A stretch of DNA of 64,000 nt from Aliamphritea spongicola (GTDB taxonomy: Bacteria; Pseudomonadota; Gammaproteobacteria; Pseudomonadales; Balneatricaceae). The position numbers and the translations under genes are program-made. This document shows, one piece after another, positions 21,728 to 29,863 of this stretch. Position 1 is the stretch's first letter. Each line of letters opens with the position of its first letter. Under the pieces are notes generated by a model. It had not been told where the DNA came from. It saw nothing but the letters and a program-made list of their open reading frames with translations, and did no database searches. The stretch lies in assembly GCA_024347235.1 (NCBI GenBank), contig AP025283.1, positions 4,774,001-4,838,000 of the forward strand, read 5' to 3'.

Positions 21728-21933
21728 CAGGTACTCCTGCATGATTTACGGATAACTTACTGTTAAAACTACAAAACTACACCTGTATTGTGCAAGTGCT
21801 AAATACTCTAAAACAGAGGATTTACGCCCGGAATATCAGCTTAGCAGCAATATGGGCAGATTTCTGACTGTATAACGACGCCAAACGGCGTACTGGCGGG
21901 TCATTCCGGTTACTTATTTTGGCAGCCGGAAAT

Positions 21934-21963
21934 AAAAATGGCCGGTAAAAACCGGCCATTTTT
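21934..21963 (-). terminator. Terminator between rpoZ and spoT
   Basis: AAAAATGGCCGGT-aaaa-ACCGGCCATTTTT: a perfect stem. It would end or attenuate the gmk-rpoZ transcript. Confidence 0.88.
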
Positions 21964-22033
21964 AACTGAGTCATCAGGGATGCTGTAAACGGTGTTTTCA
22001 GCGACTCACCTGACGATTGCAGGAAGTAAGCAG

Positions 22034-22246
22034 TTACGCTTCTTCGACTACATCAATTGTTGCTTTGCTGACATGCTCTTCAGCAATTTCACGCAGCGCA
22101 ACAACAGTCGGCTTGTCATTTTCCCACTCTACCTTTGGCTCTTTACCGCCGGTAGCTAGTTGACGGGCACGCTTGGACGCAAGCATGACTAATTCAAAAC
22201 GGTTGTCTACGTGTTCCAGACAATCTTCAACGGTTACGCGAGCCAT
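22034..22246 (-). CDS. rpoZ: RNA polymerase omega subunit
   Basis: An intact 70-residue protein starting MARVTVEDCLEHVDNRFELVMLASKRARQ, the diagnostic RpoZ N-terminus that contacts beta' and, in enterobacteria, forms part of the ppGpp site. It lies 68 bases downstream of gmk, in the conserved gmk-rpoZ-spoT order. Confidence 0.97.
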   Translation of the reverse strand: MARVTVEDCLEHVDNRFELVMLASKRARQLATGGKEPKVEWENDKPTVVALREIAEEHVSKATIDVVEEA

Positions 22247-22314
22247 TCGGGACCTCGGTACTTTCGTACGTAAAAAATGTATAAAAATTGACCCGAAAGT
22301 TTACCTAAGTGCGC

Positions 22315-22935
22315 TTAAGCTGACAAGAGCCCGGCCAGTAAACCCTGATGCTTTCGCTGCTGACGGTTTAATGTCAGACGCTGACCGGCAAATACCGACT
22401 GTAATTCACCCAGTGCAGTCTGGAAATCATCATTGATGATCAGGTAATCAAACTCACCGTAATGGCTCATTTCGCTGATCGCCTGAGACATTCGGTGCTC
22501 AATGACCTCTGCGGCATCCTGACCGCGGCCGGTAAGACGTTCACGCAGGGCTTCAGTTGATGGTGGCAGAATAAAGACAGATACGCTCTCCGGCATCAGG
22601 CGGCGAACCTGCTGGGCACCCTGCCAGTCGATTTCCAGAATCACATCCAGCCCCTGCTCCAGTTGCTGCTCCACCCAAACCTGAGATGTACCGTATTTAT
22701 TGGTGAACACTTCAGCATATTCAAGAAACTCACCACGGCCGATCATCGCATCGAAGTCGCTCAGGGTAACAAAGTTATAATCTTTGCCATCCACTTCGCC
22801 CGGACGCATGTCACGGGTGGTATGGGAAACCGATACACAGATCTGCTGATCCTGTTCCAGTAACGCCTTTACCAGACTGGTTTTACCCGCGCCGGACGGC
22901 GCAGAAACGATATAGAGGGTGCCTAACTTGCTCAT
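22315..22935 (-). CDS. gmk: Guanylate kinase
   Basis: 206 residues. The P-loop is SAPSGAGKTSL (~residues 11-21), the GMP-binding region SVSHTTRDMRPGEVDGKDY follows, and EIDWQGAQQVRR lies near residue 100. It phosphorylates GMP to GDP with ATP, feeding GTP and ppGpp pools. The ATG at 22935 is chosen because it gives the family N-terminus; an in-frame upstream ATG would add 26 non-conserved residues. The gene is intact. Confidence 0.96.
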   Translation of the reverse strand: MSKLGTLYIVSAPSGAGKTSLVKALLEQDQQICVSVSHTTRDMRPGEVDGKDYNFVTLSDFDAMIGRGEFLEYAEVFTNKYGTSQVWVEQQLEQGLDVILEIDWQGAQQVRRLMPESVSVFILPPSTEALRERLTGRGQDAAEVIEHRMSQAISEMSHYGEFDYLIINDDFQTALGELQSVFAGQRLTLNRQQRKHQGLLAGLLSA

Positions 22936-23071
22936 GGGGAAGAACTCTCGAACATTAAAAATGCAGGCATTGTAAAACAATCCCCGATGGGCGGACAGCA
23001 TTAGCCACCGCACCGGGGACCCCGTCAGGGTTCCTGGCTGCCCGCGAGCCGGTTAACAGCGCTCGCAGACC

Positions 23072-23728
23072 TCACTGTTCAGCGGTTTGCCGGTGGCTAT
23101 CCGGGTTTTGCGTCAGGGCAAACAACATGCCCTTTTCTACCCAGATTTTGACCGGTAAACCTTTTCCGTAAGCAATCACCGGCGCTTCACCCCGGCCAAT
23201 ATCCGGCAGCGGACCAAACACCTCAGGCTGATAATCCACCTGATACCAGGTTTGTTCCTCACCATTCACATCTTCAACCCGGAACTGAGCAGCCCGGATA
23301 CTGCTCAGGGAGCAATACCGGGCACCCTGAAACACTTCCCTGCCCAGCAGGCTGGAAAGCACCGGCTCGAACTGCAGCTGGGTAAAATACCCGCTGAGTT
23401 TCGGAAAACTGCTGCCACGGGTTTCCAAGGGTCGGCGATTGAAATGGTTATACGCCACTTCCGCCGCGATCTCATGGGCTTTCGGATAAGGCCCGCTGGC
23501 AATGTGCGGCCACCACAGTTGCACAGCCAGTAACAGCAGCGCACAACAACCGAACAGCCAGCCGCCATACTGTTTAAACTGCTGCCGGCCTGAGAAAGAC
23601 TCACGGGCCACGGACTGTGCCGGCACCTGCATTGCCTGTAAGCGCTGCAGCTGCTCCGGTGTCAGCTCAATGCGCTGATAATAATCATGCACCATCTGTT
23701 TCAACGGTTTTTCACTGTGCTGAGTCAT
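23072..23728 (-). CDS. Putative single-pass anti-sigma protein of the bufferin operon
   Basis: About 218 residues. An N-terminal cytoplasmic segment of roughly 50 residues precedes one clear membrane helix (WLFGCCALLLLAVQLWW, ~residues 58-74), then a periplasmic domain with EVAYNHFNRRPLE, FTQLQFEPV and ARYCSLSSIRAAQFRV. The start overlaps the ECF sigma stop (ATGA type). Position and topology suggest it holds the sigma factor inactive. It lacks a recognisable zinc anti-sigma motif, and it is unlike the multi-pass NrsF/DUF1109 type used with bufferin genes elsewhere, so the role is inference. Intact. Confidence 0.7.
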   Translation of the reverse strand: MTQHSEKPLKQMVHDYYQRIELTPEQLQRLQAMQVPAQSVARESFSGRQQFKQYGGWLFGCCALLLLAVQLWWPHIASGPYPKAHEIAAEVAYNHFNRRPLETRGSSFPKLSGYFTQLQFEPVLSSLLGREVFQGARYCSLSSIRAAQFRVEDVNGEEQTWYQVDYQPEVFGPLPDIGRGEAPVIAYGKGLPVKIWVEKGMLFALTQNPDSHRQTAEQ

Positions 23729-24213
23729 AAACTCACCCCGCAATTATTCTCCCTGGCCTTGCTCTGATGCAAGCGCTGCCGCAAGCGGTGTATTTTAGAT
23801 AACACGGTGCCCTTTGGTAATGCCATCAGGGTCGCCACTTCCTGAGTGCTGTAGCCCTCCACCGCCCAGAGGAACAGCATTTCACGTTCCTGGTCATCCA
23901 GCATGTTCATCAGGTAATTCACCTGACGTTCGTTCACCATCACCGTTTCCAGCACTTGCAGATCATAATCAGCAGCCTCTCTGTGCTCATCCTGTAACGG
24001 AGTGCTCTGCACCTTCTGATCCCGGCGGTAGATATCGATATAACGGTTACGGATACTGGTAAACAAATAAGGGATCGGATCATCGAACTGTTTAACCGGC
24101 GGCTCCAGAAAGCTCGCCAGCGCGCTTTGCACCAGGTCAAAGGCATCATCCCCATGACGGCATAAAGACACCGCATACCGGTGTAGGCGATTAAGCTGGG
24201 CCTGATCAATCAT
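23725..24213 (-). CDS. ECF-type RNA polymerase sigma factor
   Basis: 162 residues with sigma-2 (HGDDAFDLVQSALASFLE, IPYLFTSIRNRYIDIYRR) and sigma-4 (MLDDQEREMLFLWAVEGYSTQEVATLMALPKGTVLSKIHRLRQRL) regions and no extra domains. The start overlaps the bufC stop by eight bases and the stop overlaps the anti-sigma-like gene, so it is translationally coupled to both. It probably drives its own operon from the promoter upstream of bufA. Intact. Confidence 0.93.
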   Translation of the reverse strand: MIDQAQLNRLHRYAVSLCRHGDDAFDLVQSALASFLEPPVKQFDDPIPYLFTSIRNRYIDIYRRDQKVQSTPLQDEHREAADYDLQVLETVMVNERQVNYLMNMLDDQEREMLFLWAVEGYSTQEVATLMALPKGTVLSKIHRLRQRLHQSKARENNCGVSL

Positions 24214-24992
24214 GGGCCACCAGCCACTGCCGGACTAACCAGCTCTGCAGGGTTTCGCTGACCGCCAGACCACGGGCTGAAAAGTTTTCTGCCACATCGG
24301 TCAGCAACACATGATCAATATTGTTTAGCATACCGGCCTCTTCAGCGGTCGCTGCCAGTGCAGCAATGTGCCAGCCCTGCCTTGCCGAGCGCTGCATACT
24401 GATCACCAGATTAAAGGCACCATGCTGGAGCTGAAAGTCACCCTCCGGCTGGCGATGCCACAACCACAAGTCATGAATGTTATGCTCGCACTTCAGCTGC
24501 TGTAAGCTCCGGGGCGTGCAGACCCGCAGCGTTTCAAGCTGCTGCTCATCGCTCTGCATCAGCGCTTCACCACTCAGTACAACCTCTAATGGCGCAAAGC
24601 GGGCGGCCTGTACACACCACTCAAATGCGGCCATTTCGGCCACGTAGGGCAGTTCCTGCAACGGCTGACAGTCACGCAAAAGTCCGCGAACTGATCCCCA
24701 AAGGTATCAAGATCCGCGGCAACTGCCGGATACCGGGTAACATAATCACCTGCATAGGCGGCAAACGCAGCATTTCCCAGCAACTGTTCCACCACAGGAA
24801 AGGTCACCTGCAATGCCCGGATGCGCCCTTCCCGGGTATTGTTCCGGTAAGCGTCCAGCACTGTTGCCGGTGAAACGTTACCGGCCGCCTGCCAGTCACG
24901 GGTATCCGCCCGTTCCTGCAAAGCATCGTTTAACAACTGCGGCCAGTGCTGAGGAGAAAAGCATCACCATCCGGCAGATTATGAACTTCCAC
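24206..24992 (-). CDS. bufC: DUF2063 (HvfC/BufC) partner protein of the MNIO enzyme, frameshifted
   Basis: About 262 residues. The DUF2063 fold shows the helical N-terminal half VLDAYRNNTREGRIRALQVTFPVVEQLLG and then a second half with FEWCVQAARFAPLE. Members act as recognition partners of DUF692 enzymes, presenting the precursor peptide. The likely start is a GTG at 24992 that shares its first base with the last base of the bufB TAG stop. Two frame breaks (near 24958 and 24677) lie in T/A runs a base too short. Confidence 0.88.
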
Positions 24993-25834
24993 TAAGCCAC
25001 CTCCCGCTGTTGTAAAATCTGATCCGCCCGGGCAGCCTCTTCCAGCAGACGGGGCAGTTCAGGAATATCATTGTCCCATTCAATCAGCGTGGGCCGCGCA
25101 CCGGTTCTTGCGACAGTGTCAGCGAACAGCTCCCAGACATCCGGCCAGACCTCTTTGCCATGGGTATCCAGCGCGCCCCAGTCAGTTTTCTGATATCCGC
25201 CAAGATGCATCTGACGAATCCGGTCTGCCGGTAAGTAACCGATCTGTTCCCTGGGATCATCACCGAAGTTGATGCTGTTCACCTGAAAGTTATTCACATC
25301 CAGCAATAAATCACAGTCCGCCAGCTCTGCCACCAGCGCCAGAAACTGCCCTTCAGGCAAGCCGGCCACCGGAGGCCGTAAGTAGGTAGAGAGGTTTTCC
25401 AGCAGAATCCGCTGTTCCAGATAGTCCTGAACCAGACAAATTCTCGCCGCCAGATGTTCAGCATAAGCTTCGGTCATCGGCAGAGGCAGTAAATCATGGC
25501 TGTGAGCATTGCCATGGCTGCAAAAACAGGCGTGATCGGAAATCCAGGCAGCACCGGTATCCTGTGAGAGACGCTTAATCCGCTCCAGATAGACAAAATC
25601 CAGCGGGTCATTACCGGCCAGATTCATCGACACACAGTGCAGTGCAACCGGGTAACGTTCTGCCAGCGCCATCATCCGGTGATAATCCAGATTGCCGGTA
25701 TGCAGATGATTATCTGCCAGCAATTCCAGCCAGGCCACATCCGGCTGTTCCGCCAGTAACTGATCGATATGCGGCCAGCGTAAACCTATCCCGGCACGGG
25801 CGGGTAGCGATCCCATCAGTTGATGATTACTCAA
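24992..25834 (-). CDS. bufB: DUF692 multinuclear non-heme iron-dependent oxidase (MNIO), BufB type
   Basis: About 280 residues. Metal-ligand motifs of DUF692 enzymes are visible in order: ALHCVSMNLAG, ISDHACFCSHG, ILLENLSTY, LLDVNNFQVNS, QMHLGGY, DTHGKEV and IEWDNDIPE. These TIM-barrel iron enzymes oxidise cysteines in RiPP precursors; in bufferin systems they convert them to thiooxazole groups. A TTG start at 25834 is preferred because AAGGAG lies six bases before it; the ATG at 25906 has no such site and the ATG at 25816 is too far. Intact. Upstream is the precursor gene bufA, downstream its partner bufC. Confidence 0.94.
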   Translation of the reverse strand: MSNHQLMGSLPARAGIGLRWPHIDQLLAEQPDVAWLELLADNHLHTGNLDYHRMMALAERYPVALHCVSMNLAGNDPLDFVYLERIKRLSQDTGAAWISDHACFCSHGNAHSHDLLPLPMTEAYAEHLAARICLVQDYLEQRILLENLSTYLRPPVAGLPEGQFLALVAELADCDLLLDVNNFQVNSINFGDDPREQIGYLPADRIRQMHLGGYQKTDWGALDTHGKEVWPDVWELFADTVARTGARPTLIEWDNDIPELPRLLEEAARADQILQQREVA

Positions 25835-25922
25835 TCCTGACTCCTTCGGTATGCATATGCTCTCTGAAGCGTTCGTGGATACAAGCGCTTGTAACAGCAT
25901 AGTCACACGGCGGTGTTACTTA

Positions 25923-25961
25923 CCCGGAAAAGCTGGCAGCCTCGCTCCGCCAGCCTCCGGG
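25923..25961 (-). promoter_or_regulatory. Hairpin between bufA and bufB (attenuator or mRNA stabiliser)
   Basis: On the minus strand GCTGGC-loop-GCCAGC followed by TTTT, nested in an outer CCCGGA/TCCGGG pair. It could let most transcripts stop after the precursor gene, giving more peptide than enzyme, as in many RiPP operons. Confidence 0.55.
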
Positions 25962-25972
25962 CAGGAACCGGG

Positions 25973-26251
25973 TTATGCCTTCGCTGGCTTAACCTTAGCG
26001 ACTTCGCCACCGATCTTGGCACAGGTACCTTCCGGCACGTATACCCATTCGTTAGCCGCGTTATCTACCGTAGACTGACCGGCACAACCGTGTTTACCGT
26101 CCAGCGCACCACAGTCGTTCTTACCCGCCATCGCTACGCCGGCGCACTTTTCCCACGCGGCTGGCTGATCCGGCACAGCCATCGCTGCAGAGGCACCCGC
26201 CAGGGCAATACCGGCAATCGCTGTTTTCAGTGCTAGTGTTGATTTAGACAT
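25973..26251 (-). CDS. bufA: Bufferin precursor peptide (DUF2282)
   Basis: 92 residues. A Sec-type signal peptide (ALKTAIAGIALAGASAAMA) is followed by the DUF2282 core with four conserved cysteines: WEKC, KNDC, HGC-AGQS and PEGTC. In known bufferins, MNIO-modified cysteines chelate copper and protect the periplasm or cell envelope; that role is family knowledge. Residues around the second and third cysteine (GKNDCGALDGKHGCAGQS) are the most conserved. GAGGA lies upstream of ATG 26251; a longer start at 26332 would bury the signal peptide. Intact, first gene of the operon. Confidence 0.94.
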   Translation of the reverse strand: MSKSTLALKTAIAGIALAGASAAMAVPDQPAAWEKCAGVAMAGKNDCGALDGKHGCAGQSTVDNAANEWVYVPEGTCAKIGGEVAKVKPAKA

Positions 26252-26311
26252 GATCGATATCCTCAGATTTTTATATTTTCCTGACTGATCATCAAACCTG
26301 CGAACAGAACT

Positions 26312-26320
26312 GTTATTCCC
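26312..26320 (-). promoter_or_regulatory. Possible ECF -35 element upstream of bufA
   Basis: GGGAATAAC on the minus strand, about 61 bases before the bufA start, resembles GGAAT-type ECF -35 boxes. The matching -10 is unclear (a TTGATGATC stretch lies about 16 bases further). Weak support. Confidence 0.2.
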
Positions 26321-26515
26321 CTTAGCATTCACAGGCCTGCGAGGCAGGTCTTAAGAGTCATTTTTGTTGTGACTCATAAGGGTTAACGAACGTGCTTCAG
26401 GTTTGATTGCAAAAATGAAAAATCAGTATTTATCGCAGAACAGCGATCGGCATGGAGGGAAAATCCGGGATCCCGGTACCGGACAGCACCGGGGAAGCGT
26501 ACTTAGAAAAGCAGA

Positions 26516-26863
26516 TCAGTTACGGCACGCCTCAGGACAGCGTTCCAGATAATCAGGGTGCTTACGCTGACAGGGGCCACCCACACCGGCATAACAGGCA
26601 CCGCCCACCCCTTTATAAAGCGGACCACCTTTTCCGGCGTAAAGCTTACCGCCAACCCCTCGGTACCGCGGACCACCCACACCCGCATAACAGGGACCAC
26701 CCACACCCGCATAAGCAGGCCCACCTACACCGGCATACGCCGGGCCACCCACGCCGGCATAACACTCACCTCCCGGTTTCTTACTGCCTTTACAGTCACA
26801 GACATCCACCGCATAAGCGGGCAAAGCCAGTACATAAACAAACAGCAAAGTGAGCAGGCGCAT
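26516..26863 (-). CDS. Secreted Cys-rich protein of eight YxGxGG repeats
   Basis: 115 residues. A Sec signal peptide (LLTLLFVYVLALPAYA) is followed by VDVCDCKG, then eight exact-length octapeptide repeats from residue 35 to 98 (YAGVGGPA, YAGVGGPC, YRGVGGKL, YAGKGGPL and so on), and a C-terminal tail with two cysteines. There are eight cysteines in all, several at the last repeat position. The function is unknown; glycine/tyrosine-rich secreted proteins can be structural or metal-binding. It lies upstream of bufA on the same strand with a 264-base gap, so a link to the bufferin operon is possible but unproven. The ribosome site is weak (TGGAA). Confidence 0.75.
   Translation of the reverse strand: MRLLTLLFVYVLALPAYAVDVCDCKGSKKPGGECYAGVGGPAYAGVGGPAYAGVGGPCYAGVGGPRYRGVGGKLYAGKGGPLYKGVGGACYAGVGGPCQRKHPDYLERCPEACRN
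26570..26761 (-). repeat. Eight tandem 24-base repeats encoding YxGxGGxx
   Basis: In-frame coding repeats without insertion between units; the DNA copies keep tAcGCxGGxGTxGGTGG-like spacing, with third-position changes. It explains the internal repetition of this gene and is not a CRISPR array. Confidence 0.9.
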
Positions 26864-26878
26864 AATTGAATTTCCATA

Positions 26879-27076
26879 TCAGGGGTAACAGGAAAATTGT
26901 CCACCAGGCCGGCCATAAATGCAAAACACGTCCGTCTGAAGCCCTTTACTTGCCTGTTTAGCCTGCCTCACACCGGGTAAAACATCCGCATAAAGCCGTT
27001 TAAAACACCGGAACTGCCCAAAACAGTTATGCTTAACAGCCGTCATATCCGCCGGATCCATTGAGTTTTTCTTCAT
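26879..27076 (-). CDS. Possible small Cys-containing protein, unknown
   Basis: 65 residues directly upstream of the repeat protein (15-base gap), same strand. It has no signal peptide, but four cysteines (HNCFGQFRCFKR, DVFCIYG, FSCYP) and a basic central part. No ribosome site is visible before the ATG and I recognise no family. It may be a short partner of the repeat protein or a chance open frame. Confidence 0.3.
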   Translation of the reverse strand: MKKNSMDPADMTAVKHNCFGQFRCFKRLYADVLPGVRQAKQASKGLQTDVFCIYGRPGGQFSCYP

Positions 27077-27256
27077 AAAATCATAGCGTTGCTAAATTAA
27101 CCGAGCAAAGGCGCAGGTAAAAACTTCCTTTCTCAGTACAAATAATCACCGGATATGACCTACATTTAACTCAATAACGCCAATAACGTTCCGCAGGATA
27201 CAGCTGCAGGCGCTGAGGCATTAAACACCATAAGGAAATCTACAGGACCAAAATCT

Positions 27257-29846
27257 GTGGCCAGTAGCAGTGTTGTTAATTCATTAATGATCAAAGTCGG
27301 GGCGGTGATCTTTATCACAACGCTGGTCATTGGTTATCTGTGGATAGACAGCGAATACCGTGACCTGGCTGACACCAACCGGCGCTTTGCAGAAAACTAT
27401 CTGGAAGAGCAAAAACAGATTTTACGCAACGATGTTCTGCGGATGCGTGAATTCGTTCATCAGCAACAGGCGCGGGCCAGTACCGAACTGCGCCATCATC
27501 TGAAAAACCATGTGTATCAGGCTCACAGTGTCGCCACGGGAATTCACCGCCAATACCATAAACGCCTGCCGGACTTTAATATTCAGCAACGGATAATCGA
27601 CGCTCTGCGGTACAGCCACTTTGCCAACTCCCGCAGTTATTACTTCATTGACTCATTCAACAAAACACCCCTGCTGTACCCGCCTGACCCGACGATTGAA
27701 GGGCACACCATGGACGCCAGCCTGCACGCCAGGGAAAAACACGAGGTCTCCCAGAAGACACTTGAACTGGTCTCCACCGAAGATGAAGGCTACATCCTGT
27801 ATGACTGGTATCCCCGGAAGATAACAGCACCCTGGAACGTAAATACAGTTTTGTAAAACGTTTCGAACCCTATAACTGGATCATTGGCAGCGGTGATTAT
27901 CTGGAAGACTTTGAGCAGCGCAACCGCACCCGTATTCTGCAGGACATAGCACAAACCCCGACATCCAAAATGGAACCGGATTACTTCTTTGTGGTGTCTT
28001 ACACCGGTGACCTGTATGCCGCACAGGGTAAATATCTCGCAGGTAAGACCAATATATGGGAACTGCAGTCCCCAAAGGGAAAAAAGTGGTTCAGGATTCC
28101 GTCAAACTGGTCAACAAGTATCCTGACGGAGGCTTTTACTCTTATTTCTGGGAAAAACCTGACGGTGACATCGCTGAGAAAATTGCCTTTATGGTGGGCA
28201 TTGATGAATGGCAGGTCTATATCGGTACCGGCGCCTATCTGGATACGATCGATGCTGAAATAGCCCGGCGCAGTGCGGAGTTCGCCAGCAAGGTAAACAC
28301 CCGGGTACAAACTGCTATTCTCATACTGCTGACAGCTACACTGCTGATTTTACTGTCAGCCTATTTCTTCAGCCGCCGTTTGCAACATAACTTAATGCTC
28401 TTCCAGCACGCCTTCAACGACGCGGTTGAAAATGGCATCCACCTGAATAAAGACAGCATATTCTTTAACGAATTCAAGCAGCTGGCCGGCAGCGTCAACC
28501 GGATGATTGATCGCCTGAACCGGCAAACCAGCATCCTGCGCCACACCGCTCAGCACGATGCCCTGACCGATCTGCCAAACCGCCTGACCGGTAACGATCA
28601 TCTGGAAACCATGCTGCAAACCGTCGCTGAGCATAACGCCTCACTGGCGTTGTTTTTCATTGATCTGGATAACTTTAAAGAGGTCAACGACACCCTCGGT
28701 CACAGCGCCGGCGATCAGTTGCTACGTCAGGTAGCAGAACGCCTGCAGGGAACATTACGGGAGGAAGATCACCTGGCCCGGCTTGGAGGCGACGAGTTCA
28801 CCATTGTGACCGGCTTTATGCCCGACAAAGATGACGCCGTCACCATTGCTCAGAAACTGCTGGACTGTTTTACCGCCCCATTCACGGTCGGCGAGCAACA
28901 GATTTTTGCCGGCGCCAGCATCGGCATCGCCATTTATCCTGAACACGGCCACAGCTCCGAATTGCTGTTACGTAATGCTGATGCTGCAATGTATCAGGCA
29001 AAACGTAACGGTAAAAACGCCTTCGCCTTCTACGACAGCCATCTGACGGTCAACCTGCAACACCGGATCAATATGATCGACAGCCTGCGCCGGGCAATCG
29101 ATAACCAGGAATTCTGTCTGCATTACCAGCCACAGGTCTGTGTTAAACGCAGCCTGACAGTCAGCTGTGAAGCCCTGATTCGCTGGCCCCGTGAGCAGGG
29201 ATGGATCAGCCCCGCTGACTTCATTCCCTACGCCGAATCCAGCGGGCTGATTAACCCGATCGGCCGCTGGGTCATCCGGGAAGCCTGTGAGCAATGGGTG
29301 CGCTGGCGGGATCAGGGGCTCAGCCTGCGGGCCATTGCGGTGAACATTTCCTGCCACCAGCTGCAGGAACCGGACTTCATTGATCATATTGTCAACTGCC
29401 TGACGGAAACCGGCTGCCCGGCACAGGCGCTTGAGCTGGAGGTAACAGAAAGCGCCTTACTGGATACCCCGGAAAAACTTACCCGGCTATATAACATGGG
29501 CATCCGGCTGGCACTGGACGACTTCGGTACCGGCTATTCATCACTCTCATATCTGAAGCAGTTGCCACTGAACAAGATCAAAATCGACCGTAGCTTCATC
29601 GACCATATCGCCCATGACGTCAATGATCTGGCCATTACCCGGGCCATACTCACCCTGGGGAAAAGTCTGAAACTGGAGGTCATCGCCGAAGGAGTGGAAG
29701 AAAATCAGCAATTAGATGTCCTGCGGGATGAGCAGTGTCCGCTGATTCAGGGCTTTATTTTCAGCCCGGCGCTGGCCGCCGATGACTTCTTTGAATATGC
29801 CATGCGCCACGGCAAGAACGAAGACCGTATCACCCGGATGGGCTAA
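27257..29846 (+). CDS. Membrane sensor with double-Cache-like domain, GGDEF and EAL domains, frameshifted
   Basis: About 863 residues, starting at GTG. One N-terminal membrane helix (KVGAVIFITTLVIGYLWI), a long periplasmic sensor of the Cache type (YYFIDSFNKTPLLYPPDPTIEGHTM; YNWIIGSGDYLEDFEQR; GIDEWQVYIGTGAYLD), a second helix (TAILILLTATLLILLSAYFF), then GGDEF and EAL. GGDEF is intact with an RxxD inhibitory site (REED) five residues before it. The EAL domain has CEALIRW, DDFGTGYSSLSYL and KIDRSF, so both synthesis and breakdown of c-di-GMP are possible. Two breaks (near 27825 and 28075) lie in the sensor. Stand-alone gene. Confidence 0.9.
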
Positions 29847-29863
29847 CCTCAGGACAGCACCGT

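Noticed and set aside
26570..26761. CRISPR-like array
   Set aside because: The 24-base repeats are contiguous without spacers and encode octapeptides in frame.
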